A stretch of 64,000 nt of DNA from Rhyzopertha dominica (GCA_025024175.1 QCXZ01000137.1:14322001-14386000); one strand, 5' to 3'. Numbered from the stretch's first letter, positions 25,636-36,625 are shown. Translations and numbers: made by a program. Notes: a model not told the origin generated them from the sequence alone.

Positions 25636-26441
25636 AATAGTTATTTTTGTATTTAGAACAAAAGCATTTCGCGTTCGAGATACAAACAATATTTTTTCGA
25701 AAACTGCAAAAAATGAGATAATTGTATATATAGCAATTTAATTTATATTTGAAATCCTTTAAACTACTGTTTGAATCAAGGCATTTTAAATGCGGTGGCG
25801 TTGCCTGTCATAACGATAGCAACCTAATAAACAATAAACATTGTTTGTCAGAAAAAGTAATTTCAGAATTATATTGTAACTATTCATATTCTAAAGTGTG
25901 TGAATGAGTGTTTACTGTTTAACTGAAAAAGATCTCGGAAAGTGAAGCATTTACCAGGAGAAGTATTGGAAGTGGCGCAAAGTGTTGTTTCACAATTAAT
26001 ACCCAAAAAATCGTCGAGGCAGTACGAGATCGCCTACAACGAATTTAAAGCGTGGTGCAGTTCAAAGAAAGTGTCCAAAGCGGTATTACTGGCATATTTC
26101 GAACATAAAATTAATAAGGTCAATGCTAAAATGTACACTGAATGCTAAAGAAAATGATATATCAGGAATTTTTTTAAACTAATACCATATTTGAAAAGCA
26201 AATTAGTTGGATACCGTCAAAAAAAGTCCAGAATTCTAACGAAAGACAAAATTGAGAGATTTTTATAAGAGGCACCTGATAGTAGATTTCTGCTGGGAGA
26301 GGTAATTCAAATTAACGTACCCAATTGACTTGCACAATACTGATCAGCTCTTCAGGTCATTTTAATTATTGGCGTTTGTGGAGCTTTGAGAAGGGATGAC
26401 CAACTGAAAATAACGACAGATGATTTAGAAGACAAAAATTC

Positions 26442-26491
<50 letters not shown>

Positions 26492-26629
26492 GAATTCCTG
26501 ATTCCAAAATTCATACTCCAAGATGTTCTGTGATTTCAAATACATTTTTTGTTAAGTATTTCAAAGAAAAATATGTTTACGAATTGGTTGGCGTCAACAA
26601 AATAAGTAATTTGCCAAAAGAAATAGCAA
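25636..26629 (+). pseudogene. Crypton tyrosine-recombinase element, copy 1, truncated
   Basis: Collinear with 40464 onward. The translated pieces give an N-terminal YLPGEV-like leader, KKSSRQYEIAYNEFKAWC, a core-binding region (AVLLAYFEHKINKV) and the recombinase arginine block GALRRDDQLKITTDDLED, then VGVNKISNLPKEIATF. The arginine of GALRRD is the usual first catalytic residue of tyrosine recombinases, and in this context points to a Crypton-type DNA transposon. The copy is cut off after KEIATF, so the H-x-x-R box and the tyrosine are gone. Frame breaks and stops occur throughout. A microsatellite has expanded inside the frame (26442-26490). Confidence 0.7.
26442..26490. repeat. (ATT)n microsatellite inside the Crypton copy
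   Basis: About 16 ATT units where the sister copy at 41577-41593 has only three or four, each encoding isoleucine after an Asn-Ser pair. Confidence 0.9.
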
Positions 26630-27550
26630 CGTTTGACAAAATAACGCCTTATGAAACTAGTTTTTAATATACTATTTTCGAAGAGTACTATTAAAAGTAG
26701 GTTTTTCATGAAAGTGTTGTTATGGAAACTTAGTTTTTCCATGCGTACCTCGAAAATCGAATGAAAAATGACAGATCTGTGTGAAAAGAACTAATATTAA
26801 ACGTGATATTAATTAAAATTTTGACACAATTTACTAACTAGTTTTACAAATAATAAAGAGATGCGTGAAGTGAAGTGAAGTAGTTTTTTTGGGGAAACTT
26901 TACTGGCTCATTTTAATGAAATAAAATATAAGTATGAACATAAGTTATAATATTGTTTCATGTTAGTGGATAATCAGCATCGTCTGTGGACTATAGTTGC
27001 AGGCATGCAGATGTGGTATTAGGAGGACACTGCAATCCATTAAGTAGTGGTTCTAGCAACAGATGGATGGCAGGGGATGTCGACTCTCCAGTAAATTCTA
27101 TCTATGGAGTGTACGCAAAGTTTAGACTGCGAGATATCCTTCTAGAAACATCTAGAAAGACGCCGTAAGCAGAAACTACCCTATATAAAGCGCGGGTTGG
27201 TAATGGCGGAAAGTCTAAAACCTATAATGTGTAAAGTTCTGTCAAAGAGATTTAAAGAGAGCGTTGTTTGTATATAATGCGGTATCTCGTGATTTTAAAA
27301 CACTATCGTGTTAAATGTCAATTTTTGTATCTATGTTATTATTAAAATAAAAGGTGGTTTTGTACGTTTATTAATTTCTTGCTATGTCTAGAGTCGCTGT
27401 TAATAAGATAAAAACTAAAATAAAAGCGAATGCGTATGCGTGCGATTAATTGTTTTGGCGAGAAATATCAGCGTCGCGAGGAGATGCAAAAGTAGGCAAT
27501 GAGTATTGATGTGTCATTTTTGACAGAGAGAAATGTTCTTGATTTTGGCT

Positions 27551-27626
27551 CAGTGAGAGCGAGGTCTTTGGCCATGATGTGCCTCAGGCAGTGAGAGTAA
27601 GGTCTTTGGCCATGATGTGCCTCAGG
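27551..27626. repeat. 38-bp unit in two tandem copies
   Basis: CAGTGAGAG, two or three variable bases, then AGGTCTTTGGCCATGATG and TGCCTCAGG, twice in a row with two differences. Confidence 0.85.
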
Positions 27627-29027
27627 CAGTTTTAAACCCCTAGCGCAGAGTGCCCGGTTAACAGCCGTGGTTCCTTCGAGTGGGTGACTTGCATTCCGGG
27701 GGGTAATGCGGGCTGCTCGAATGACATAGTTCTGGTGGAGAGGGTAGCCTTATTAGGTGCCCCCGATCCGGGCTATTGGAATGCGACCCTATAGGCCTTA
27801 GGGTGAGCGTTCGGGGAAGCCTCTACTATTTCAGGTTGACACTAGCTAGTTGTTGAAGAGAGAAAACTAACAAGGTATTCATAACCACCATTGATAAAGA
27901 TGTAATCTCATGGATGAAGCCATAGACAGGACAAGGATGAGGCCCTGGGGTGAAAACCCCTCTGTGAGTCTTAAATGTATCTGTTTGAGTTTAACGGATG
28001 AGTAACTTATGTTTTGTTTTTGCATCTTCCGCGCATATGTGAAACCGCCTTGTCTGTCCACCGGAGTGACCGCATTGTTATGACCCACGGATGAAGGCGG
28101 CGATAATGTAAGTTTTTCTTGATTATTCCCGCATTAGTTTTTCTATGTTTTTCAATCGGCGCAATCTTTCAGAACCAAAGTCAGAGAACTACTAAGAAAA
28201 GATTGGCTTTATTAGTATATTATATAAAGGTTGTTTTTTCATCCTTAATTATATCGAAAATTCAGTAGTAAAAAAAGTCGTTAGCAGAATAGAAAATCCT
28301 ATAGCTCCCATTCAAGTTCTACTTCTATTCAGTTAACATAGGAAAGAAATTGTGTTTATTTATTTATGTTAATGTTAGCTCATATAATCCCTAATAATTA
28401 TTAAGGAGCTGCCTGTGTTTCCCAAAATGTATAAAGTTACTACTTACGATTAATAAATTAGGTTTTACCAAGAAATTTTCGACGCGCGATACCATTACTA
28501 TGTGTTTTTTTTTGCCCGGTATATAAAAATCTGTTGTTGTACAGCACTGGAGACATTTCACTATCCATTCAATAGAAATCAGTTGTAATATTCAAAATTG
28601 ACCAACTCATAATGAAAATTAAATTCCCTCAAAGCGTTCCAAGTTTCACCATAGATACTCGTTCCTGAGTCTTACACCTACAAAATCTACATACGTTTCT
28701 TCCTAACCTTCCATTTCTCATTACCCTCTAAAGCACCTCAAAGAGAAGCAACGCAGCCAGAACGAGCATAAAGGAGATCGCTTCCAATTAAATTTATTTT
28801 AGCATCATTACGGTCGACGTGGGTTTGGTAACCTCTTTCATTTTTCCCATTTACAGAGATGAACGCAGAACCGCATTATTTACGCCACTCGAAATAACTA
28901 ACCCGGCTCTACGGAGCCTCGAATAAAAAGCATCGACTGGTAAAATTGTTACAGTTTTATTCAGCGCTTATTTCTATGAACCCCGTTCAAAAGTCTTCTA
29001 CCATGAATAACGTCAAGTGGATGGTGA

Positions 29028-29092
29028 GCGGCGCGCTGGCATAGCGGACTCGCTCAGGTCTCTAACGAGCTTGGTGCATGAACTTCTACACA
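29028..29092 (+). repeat. Possible tRNA-derived SINE head
   Basis: TGGCATAGCGG fits the RNA polymerase III A box (TRGCNNAGYGG). It is followed by GCTC...GAGC, which can form an anticodon-like stem, and a weak B-box-like GGTGCATGAAC. No full tRNA cloverleaf can be drawn, so a SINE remnant is more likely than a tRNA gene. Confidence 0.3.
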
Positions 29093-29645
29093 GGACAGGA
29101 CTGTATATATTAAATATTTCTGAAGAACAGGTTACCAAACAATTTTTATGCTCAAATCTGCCTTCAGTATTGGTATTACACACAATTTAACGACTTATTG
29201 TCACTACCTCCTCCAAGTATGGTAAGTAATGATAACTTTATCAAACAGGTACTTATTTAGTGGGCAATGCGTTTGCCATGTTAGCTATATAGTATATCAA
29301 GTATCAGACTCGGTCAAACACTAAATGAGTCAGTGCCTACATGCCTACCAATCTCAACTCTTGGCACCAAATTCAAATTTTGTGAAGACGCAAAATTACC
29401 AAAAATTATTCTCACCGCCCACACTTATTGGTTGCGAACGTTGGTATTTAAGAAAAACAATAACATGAAAGAAATATTTATAGAAATACAAAATAATAAT
29501 AATAATAATAATAAGATCTTTATTCGGCGAAGTCTAGCTAACAGCTATTCAACTTTACCCAATAATAGAATACTATGAGAAAACTAGTGGCTAGATTAGA
29601 AACCATAGAAAACATAAGTACAATTCAAACACTTTCAATGCAATA

Positions 29646-30513
29646 ATTACTTCCAGATCCAATGGATGGGAAGTATTGTATCGCGAACAAAATTTTCAAA
29701 AATTGTTATTTGCTTCGCTTTACAATGGTCGAAAACGCAATAACAAAATTTGAGCAAAAAAAATTTCTTGTCTGTGTGTCTGTGGTATTGCTTGTGGACA
29801 CGATAACTTTCGAAAGACTTAATATATGAACTTGAAATTTGGCAAATGGATAAATCTCAACTACCCAAAGCGACCTGTTGTTTATAGGATAAGTAGGGTA
29901 TCGGGAAGGGGGCGAAATTGGAAAGTAACTACCCTTTTTGCAAATTTTTATTTTTTTATTTTTTTTTCGTTTTCGTATGTGATTAGCAGTATAACTGCGA
30001 GTATTATTCGCTCTTAGAGATTTTCGGTGCAGCAAACTGTTTAGAAGATTTTAGCAAATAAGCGTCACTTTAAGAAAACGGTTTTTCCTAAATATCCGAA
30101 TATATTTAATATATTCAAAAAATGAAACAACCATCAGATAGGAAATAAAATTTCTCACAAAAAGTGACACAAATTTTGACATTTTCGAAATATTTCCATA
30201 AACTATTTTGGACCCTGCTCGATCGATTTTCTTTAAATTTTGGTATATAGAAAATCAAATTTCTGATTTCTGATCAGAAAGCACCCTTTTAAATTTTTTG
30301 TTAAGTTAACAATTTTCGAGTTATTTGGAAAAACCGATTTTAAAATTTATATATTTTTGCTAATATCACGAGGACTGTTTGTCTTAGAAAAAATGTGTAG
30401 AGAAAAAAAATGATCACAACCTGATTACTAATCGTATAGTATAAGAAATAAAAACGTAAATGTCATTTTGACAATCGGATGTGGAAGCATTGATTCAATA
30501 TGCAGCGGTTTTT
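29646..30513 (+). repeat. Interspersed 0.85-kb repeat, copy 1
   Basis: Shares with 55776-56556 (opposite strand) a collinear series: TTACTTCCA and GGATGGGAAGTATTGTA, ATTTCTTGTCTGTGTGTC, GATAACTTTCGAAAG, AAAGCGACCT, GGGTATCGG, TGTCATTTTGACAAT, GATTCAAT and GCAGCGGTTTTTTT. Near the ends ACTTCCAGATCCAAT faces ATTCGGATGTGGAAG-like sequence, so short subterminal inverted repeats exist. There is no coding capacity. Confidence 0.7.
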
Positions 30514-30525
30514 TTGACATTTATC

Positions 30526-32460
30526 TTAAAAGAAGTGATTCTCAGTTTTGAATGTATCAGGTAGTAAATTAAAAACAGATCCAGCATTAAAAGAGAAGGA
30601 ACGTGAAGACAGGGCTGTTCTAAATCTCCGTAAACTAAATTTATTAACGTGGCGAAAGTTCAACTCATATGTATCAGACTTAAACTCTAATTTATAACGA
30701 AGATAAGGAGGCGTACCGCTTGCAATCAGTCGGTGAACAAAACATGACAAATAATAAAGAAACAATTCATTGACTTTCAACAACTGCAGCTCTCGAATTT
30801 TCTCAGTAACATGATCAAATTTACGTAGACCAAAAACAAATCTGCAACAAGAATTTTGAATGCTTTGTATCTTGCATTTTGTTACTGAATCAAGGCATGG
30901 AAAATACACTAATAAGCAATAGGATAGTAAGGACAGAACATAAGTTTCGGCAAGTTTTTTTCTTAACTTAAAATTTAATACATGAAAGCTTTTATATAAC
31001 ACTCTTAGAGAAACACAANATTTGCCTACAAGGGACGCGACATGATTCCTGAATCTAAACCGCTCATCGAAAATCAAACCTAGACTCTTAAAAGAACTGA
31101 CCGTAGCTAACAATGCACCATCAATCCTTTTTTTATATTGATTTATCAAAAACGGACGATTTACTGTAGAACAAAATAAGGCCAGAACATTTATCCAGAT
31201 TTAATTCAAGTCCATGCAAATCAGAATAGGTTTTAAGTAACCCCAAATCAAAATTCACCCTGGCAACTGCAGTTTCCAATTCATGTGGTGCAAATACATA
31301 TGTTAGCTGGTGCACGTCTCTTTGAAAAATTGAGGCATATTTCTATATCAAAAGTATAGATTGTAAATAACAAAGCACCAAGAACCGAACCCCGTGGCAC
31401 TCCAGATGTGATTCTCTGAAAGTCTGAACGCAATGTATGGTCAATAACCACCGCTTGCCGTCTATCACTCAAATACGAAGCAAAAAACTCAGTTTTCCAA
31501 CCTTATATATTTAAGTTTACCATACAAGAGTTTGTGGTCAATAGTATCAAATGCCTTTGAATAGTCAAGCATGACCATCGCCATAGCGTTGCTTGCATCA
31601 ACTGCTGTAATTGCTTCATCTGTTAAATCCAGTAGTAATGTAGTGGTACTATACCCCTTCCTATAACCTGATTGCGCATCTGATATTATTTTGTTTTCTT
31701 TTAGGAAATAATTGATTTGTTTACTAACAATTTTTTCTAACATTTTTGACATTGTTGGTATTACAGATAGTGGCCTTAGGTCAGAAAAATTATCAGGATT
31801 TTTTATTTTTGGTAATGGATTTACTAAAATGTGTTTCCACATGTTTGGAAAGTAACCTACCTCTAAGCAGACATTAATTATATGTGTTAAATATTTTATC
31901 AATGTAGCACAACATTTAAGCATCTTTGAAGTAATGCCATCATGACCACAAGCATTTGACTTAAGACTTATTAATCACATGACTTCTTCAATGGTAGCCA
32001 TTTTAAAAGAAAACTTAGGTTCACCCGAATTAGAAGTGCAATATTTACCCGTAGCAACTATCCAATTATTTAAGGAATTAAATACTGAGATAAAATAACT
32101 ATTTATTTCGTTTGGCTCTTCTAGTTGATCTGGAATAAAATACTTACGTTTTGTGTCAATATTAAACATTTTCAGGGTACTCCACATTTGTTTTTTATCA
32201 GAAGTGCGTTCGTTGTAAGATATGTATGCAGATTTTTCTTTGCGAATAGTAGCAACTGTAAGATTTAATTTAACCAGTCCTGTATAGATTTAGACTTGTT
32301 GTAATTAGAAAAAGCTTTTTTCCTGTCGTTTATCAACCGCCTGATGCTATCATAGTAAAGCCAAGGAGAGTAGGGCTTAGTTATGCGTGACGTTATTCGA
32401 GTAAAATTAAACCCGTCTGCTACACTGCTACAGTAAAACAAAGTCTCCTTATTTATACCA
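30526..32460 (-). pseudogene. LINE (Jockey/CR1-like) RT and C-terminus, 5' truncated
   Basis: Successive minus-strand frames give the linker (SPWLYYDSIRRLINDRKKAF), RT blocks LEVGYFPNMWKHILVNPLPK, DLRPLSVIP, KMLEKIVSKQI, QSGYRKGYSTTTLLLDL and LDYSKAFDTIDH, then SGVPRGSVLGALLF, and a long C-terminal part (30526-31149). The A-box aspartate (LDYSKAFD) is intact, but the DD-containing C box is lost at the frameshift near 31320. The endonuclease domain is absent. At least four frame breaks are present. The 3' end abuts the repeat at 29646-30513, with no tail recognisable. Confidence 0.85.
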
Positions 32461-33571
32461 AATCAAAAGTGGCGTAGAAATATGCGAAATATACTCATTA
32501 AACGCAACTTTTCAGATGCTCTATTTGGAAGCATTCTGGAAGTAAACGACATCGAAAATGGCCAAAATTCATTCATAATCTCGTGATCGCATACCACTAT
32601 GAAAACTAATTCAAAATATTGGAAAAATTAAGTTTTTATGTACGAAGAGGAAATTTGGGCAGACGGTCGCTTTTTATCAGCAGAGACGATTAAAGATTAC
32701 AATATATTTCGCTTAAGCGCGTAAGCAGCCACGTGGTAGAGTGAAATGTCTGTCGGGTGTACAGTACTGGTAATGCAATTTAATGGCATGAAAATATTTC
32801 AGGTACGTTTCCTTTAATACATATATTCCAAGCATTACTTTTATTTTTCTGCCTTTAGGTATCTGATAAAAATTTTAGTTAAAAAACGTTCCATATTATA
32901 TGAATTACAAGAAAGTCCTTTGGTTTTTCGTAAAAGAAGTTATACCTATTTTGGCGAATAAACGTCCACTAACGCCCGGTGCTGTTGCATTCATATATTA
33001 ACAATGACTAAAAAAACTTTAATAAAATGTTGAATATAAATTAATTTATCATTTATCATATTTTCTAGATGCTCTATCCCGAGATAGAGCTCAAACAACT
33101 GCCGAATCTAGCAGATCAAAATAAATATTTATGGAACACCCAAAAACTGGCATCTTAAAGAAATCGTGCTTATTTTGCGATCAAAAGGTTGTTTACATTA
33201 AAAAAAGTATAAACTTAGCGCCTGTCAGACCAAAGTATTCGAAAAGGAAGTTCTACATATGAAACAAAAACAAAACGCACACAAAACTAGATCAGCATCA
33301 CATTCGTGTATGTATATATAAAGATAAAAAACATTTTCAAACACAAAGGAAAATTTATTTTATGTAGTACTTACCATTTTAAATTTACAAAATGCTGTAC
33401 ATTATGTTCTGCAAAAGCAAAATTGGTACAAATTGATCAACAAAGTGTAGCCTCTCCTTTTGCGCAGAGACATATTAAAAAATCAAAAGAATCCGTTACC
33501 ATTTGTGTTCCTGAATTATTAGGACATATTAATAAAAATATATTACAAACAAAAATAGATTCAATATCTCA
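32461..33571. other. No gene recognised
   Basis: The plus frame at 33306-33668 (120 codons) runs into the hammerhead-containing repeat at 33572, so its C-terminal third is repeat sequence. Its first part has no domain I know. Confidence 0.45.
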
Positions 33572-33730
33572 AGATGCAGGCTACACGTCACTTCCTTTAG
33601 GAAGTAGTTCCCATAATGGAAGCTGGGTGGCTTTGTTATCGTGCCAGAGTGATGGCATTGTCATCTAANTTTCTACTTATATCTTACCAAGCCTTTGGTA
33701 TATAGAAAANACCAGTTCTATGTCGTGCTG

Positions 33731-33822
33731 ACTGCATTAGACCTAAACTGCACTGATGAGCTATAATGATAGCGAAATAGATCTATCTGCAGTTCTTCTT
33801 GCCCGCTTGCAAAAGATGCAGT
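33731..33822 (+). ncRNA. Type I hammerhead ribozyme, copy B
   Basis: All elements are in place: CTGATGA (33753-33759); stem II GCTAT-AATG-ATAGC (33760-33773, perfect 5 bp); GAAA (33774-33777); stem III TAGATCTA (33778-33785, a palindrome able to form 3 bp with a 2-base loop, or to pair with a second molecule); TC (33786-33787) at the cleavage position; and stem I AACTGCA (33746-33752) with TGCAGTT (33788-33794). A distal stem-I helix pairs ACTGCAT (33731-33737) with ATGCAGT (33816-33822). No core residue is changed, so this copy looks competent. Compared with copy A near 8.0 kb, stem pairs change together (A-T to G-C in stem I, C-G to T-A in stem III, distal stem also rewritten). Such palindromic minimal stem III designs usually act as dimers. 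Confidence 0.85.
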
Positions 33823-33832
33823 GTGGGCCTGC

Positions 33833-34230
33833 CACTGATCTCTAATTAACAGGATGTCGCGTAAATACCAATACATGTAAATTATTTGTAATAGATTTAA
33901 GCCACCTTAGCGCCTAGCCGCTGGTCCTTGTACTAAAATTTCGACAAAGGTTCGCTTCTGCGGTAAATATAACGTTAATGATTGACGGTTAAAATCGTGA
34001 ACTCATCATCTGTCTGCAGATTTCCAAAAGATAATCGTTGTGGTGTTTGAGTAAGAAACATGTACAGTACAAATTGGATGTTACGTTTATTCATAACCAT
34101 GTTATATAGTTAAGGATCTAACCTAAAATTTGGACGCGCCGTTAAATTGATAGTACGAGTACCTGCGGCATGGTGGCTACTTATCACAGTTTTGAATGAC
34201 ATGCGACATCCAGTTAATTAGAGATCAGTG
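33833..34230. mobile_element. 398-bp TIR element with 8-bp target duplication
   Basis: It begins CACTGATCTCTAATTAAC and ends GTTAATTAGAGATCAGTG. The inverted arms continue for about 28 bp to GGATGTCGC. The identical octamer GGGCCTGC flanks it at 33825-33832 and 34231-34238. Eight-base duplications are typical of hAT and P elements. No transposase is present. It interrupts the hammerhead repeat. Confidence 0.88.
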
Positions 34231-34717
34231 GGGCCTGCTGTCAAGTTGATGTATGCAGGTGCATAATAACTTGTCAAGCTACAAGGCCACTTCCTTTAGG
34301 AAGTAGTTCCCATAATGGCAGCTAGGTGGCTTTGTCATCGTGTCAGTGTGATGCTGATAGATGGCATTGCCATCGTAATTTCTACTTATTTTAGTTGATA
34401 GCTAAAATATACATAACGTTTGATTACAAATTACAAATTTTGTTTCAAAATATATCTAGGTATTTAATATTTGGTGTATACAATCTCCTTCTACGCCAAC
34501 AAGGACGCGGTGTTGTCCGCTAGAACGGCTAACACCTATCGATGATGATAAATATAACTGAAATACTCCTTAAGGTGTTATATTCAATACAAGGTTACAG
34601 AACACTAAATATATAATACTTTATTTGCTAGTGTTTACGTTTACATCTAAGGTTTATAAATACATCGTGCAAAACATTAAGGTATTGGTGCAGGTGCTAC
34701 GACTATTAAGAAATATT

Positions 34718-36595
34718 CTAGTCGTAGTAAAAATTCCCAATTGGACCTTTTGGAGCACCTGCTACTTTACCAACTGTAGCTGCTAGAGCAGCTCGTATAA
34801 CTCGCTTCCCCTTCCTGTAGTACCACAATTCCAAAATAAAAACTACAAGGGAAATGTAGTATCCAAATATTAACAAATAGAAAGCACCACGTAGCTTACT
34901 AAGAGACAGCACAGCAAATCTCGTTTCACGGTCACGTATCTTATAAAAATTTCTCATGTATCTGTATTTGGAATTTGTCGTCAAGTTATTATATAAATTC
35001 ATGTAGAAGCCGTGTTCGATCATTCTAGTTTTGCGCTCGTTGAACATTTGGTAATAAGGCGAGTTTTTTGTAAACACGTAAACTGTGTAATAGTTGCCGA
35101 TGCATTCCTTAAGAACAATTAAGTTTTGCTTAAGGTTCTCTGGAAAATTTTCAGTTTCAGTAATGAACGCGTTAGCTAGTACTTTAACTGCGGTAGCGTA
35201 CCTCCCATCATCGATAGCTTTCTGGATTAATGTTGGATCATCACTAAAGTGGGAGGTCAAGCTTTTCAGTTCCGGATTGGGAGAATATATAACCTCCAAT
35301 GGAGCAGTAAGACCCTTTAAGTCTATCACGACATTGTTTATTGCCATGTCTTTGAACGTGGTCATCGGTGAATTCCTGGGAGGGTATGATAAGATGCTGG
35401 TAAAACCCGCCGAGTACACAGTTGCAAGTATCATGCAGCTAATGCTCCAAAAAGTTAAAATAAGGCGTAGTTCGACTTGATTTGGTGGCGGATAAAGGGG
35501 TACACCGGCAGATGNCATTATCCTGACTGTGTAAGTCGCTGNCAGTGTGACGTCGCTGTATTTGCACATCTGCCCACAACCCTCTGGTTTAATAAAATAC
35601 TTAACCCACACCAAACCATAAAGGAACGCTACTACGCACCCAGAACATGCCAACATAATCAGCCACATGTGCAGTCGCATTGGCAAAAAAACATAAGACA
35701 TTTCTGAACTTAATTGCGGTTTGGATACTAAAAAGGTGAAGCATACTGGGTAAGATGGATAACTGCTCCTTAAGTTCTCATCTTCTTTGAAGTTTAACCA
35801 CTGGGAACAGCCGGCCACGTCATCTTTTCCCCAGCGCACGTCGTCTACAACGTGTCCCCACCTGTTCTTATAAGTATCGGAACGGTGCACGTGCCACTTA
35901 ACAGGAATACCTTGAGCTATATAATTTATTTCTTCGTATTCAATTCCACCCTGCACCGTAGTTTCGTTGCCGTCAAGTATCATGAATGGTGGGCAGTTGA
36001 ACGTCGAGACTTTAAGAGATCGGTTTTTTCCATCATAATTCAAATTAGGTCTCCAACTGGGTGGTATTCTATCGCAAATCTCTTCAGTATGCGAGGGGTA
36101 AATAGTTACATTGTTTTGGAGGTCAGTGAGGCTTGCACTTTGATTGTTGTTTGGTAAAAATCCTCGCACTACGAATAACCGAAAACCTTTTACATTAACT
36201 GCCTCGGAAAACGGTTCTCTATCAAAGCTTTCTGTCTTCGGGTAAAAAATTAATATAGGCTTCAGTCGCGCAAATTTTAGTAAACTGCTTTCAAATATAT
36301 CAATAATGACATCTATATCTTCAAAGACTAATATACAAGCAGAATATTGCTGAAATGTATCTCGATTCTCATTTAAGGCATCTGAAGAAACGTATGTTAC
36401 GGGCTTCTGGATCAGACTGATCACTCTAGTAACGTAAGCTGAACTGCTAGAATTATCAGAGACGACGTACACATTATGTACATCCACCATGATATCACTT
36501 ATAACGCGTCCAACANAATTGTCCTTTACCTGTNCATACTCCTCTGACATATAACTAAGCAACTCTATGAGCAGTATGCTGCTCAGGTTATACAT
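34718..36595 (-). CDS. Divergent ionotropic receptor, tandem copy A
   Basis: Single-exon receptor of about 625 residues. I place the start at 36595, ten codons into a slightly longer frame, because MYNLSS aligns with the starts of copies B (MNNTSH) and C (MYNISS). It has an extracellular N-terminal region, a bilobed ligand-binding domain whose first half contains FNCPPFMILD, a first membrane helix around LHMWLIMLACSGCVVAFLYG, a pore region, a second helix with ILATVYSAGFTSILSYPPRN (equivalent of the SYTANLAAF helix of glutamate receptors), the second ligand-binding half and a final helix (AFYLLIFGYYISLVVFILEL). The glutamate-contact residues are not conserved, as in chemosensory IRs. Odorant or taste detection is inferred from the family. 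N bases at 35515, 35542 and in the first 120 bases hide a few codons. A TTTATT (AATAAA on this strand) lies about 93 bases past the stop. Confidence 0.9.
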   Translation of the reverse strand: MYNLSSILLIELLSYMSEEYXQVKDNXVGRVISDIMVDVHNVYVVSDNSSSSAYVTRVISLIQKPVTYVSSDALNENRDTFQQYSACILVFEDIDVIIDIFESSLLKFARLKPILIFYPKTESFDREPFSEAVNVKGFRLFVVRGFLPNNNQSASLTDLQNNVTIYPSHTEEICDRIPPSWRPNLNYDGKNRSLKVSTFNCPPFMILDGNETTVQGGIEYEEINYIAQGIPVKWHVHRSDTYKNRWGHVVDDVRWGKDDVAGCSQWLNFKEDENLRSSYPSYPVCFTFLVSKPQLSSEMSYVFLPMRLHMWLIMLACSGCVVAFLYGLVWVKYFIKPEGCGQMCKYSDVTLXATYTVRIMXSAGVPLYPPPNQVELRLILTFWSISCMILATVYSAGFTSILSYPPRNSPMTTFKDMAINNVVIDLKGLTAPLEVIYSPNPELKSLTSHFSDDPTLIQKAIDDGRYATAVKVLANAFITETENFPENLKQNLIVLKECIGNYYTVYVFTKNSPYYQMFNERKTRMIEHGFYMNLYNNLTTNSKYRYMRNFYKIRDRETRFAVLSLSKLRGAFYLLIFGYYISLVVFILELWYYRKGKRVIRAALAATVGKVAGAPKGPIGNFYYD

Positions 36596-36625
36596 GCTGA
36601 AGTGCGAAANATATGTTGGTGGCAA

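Larger units (their letters stand above)
26630..29645. other. No gene; small repeats only
   Basis: This stretch holds a 38-bp tandem duplication (27551-27626), a GC-richer block of unknown origin (about 27627-28100, perhaps the 5' region of a retroelement), a less AT-rich noncoding island (about 28600-29020), a tRNA-like SINE head (29028-29092) and a short AAT run (29492-29514). No frame encodes a recognisable protein. Confidence 0.5.
33572..34390 (+). repeat. Hammerhead-bearing tandem repeat, about 293-bp unit
   Basis: CACTTCCTTTAGGAAGTAGT and about 100 following bases occur at 33589 and again at 34288. Removing the inserted 398-bp element and one 8-bp target duplication leaves a repeat period of about 293 bp. 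The first unit includes the ribozyme at 33731-33822. The second unit stops near 34390, before its ribozyme position. A tandem, ribozyme-bearing unit of this size is like animal retrozymes, but only about 1.4 units are present. Confidence 0.6.

Noticed and set aside
29028..29092. A true tRNA gene
   Set aside because: Only the A box is good. The acceptor and T arms do not pair, so a SINE remnant is the most that can be claimed.
33306..33668. 120-codon plus-strand frame ending in SSSHNGSWVALLSCQSDGIVI
   Set aside because: Its last third is the tandem hammerhead-bearing repeat, which recurs at 34288 in noncoding context. The first part has no domain.
35094..36157. Plus-strand frames of 128, 76 and 101 codons
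   Set aside because: They are antisense to IR copy A, whose minus-strand frame has clear receptor domains.
36596..36625. Ten extra N-terminal residues of IR copy A
   Set aside because: They contain an N base and have no counterpart in copies B and C, whose first Met aligns with residue 11.
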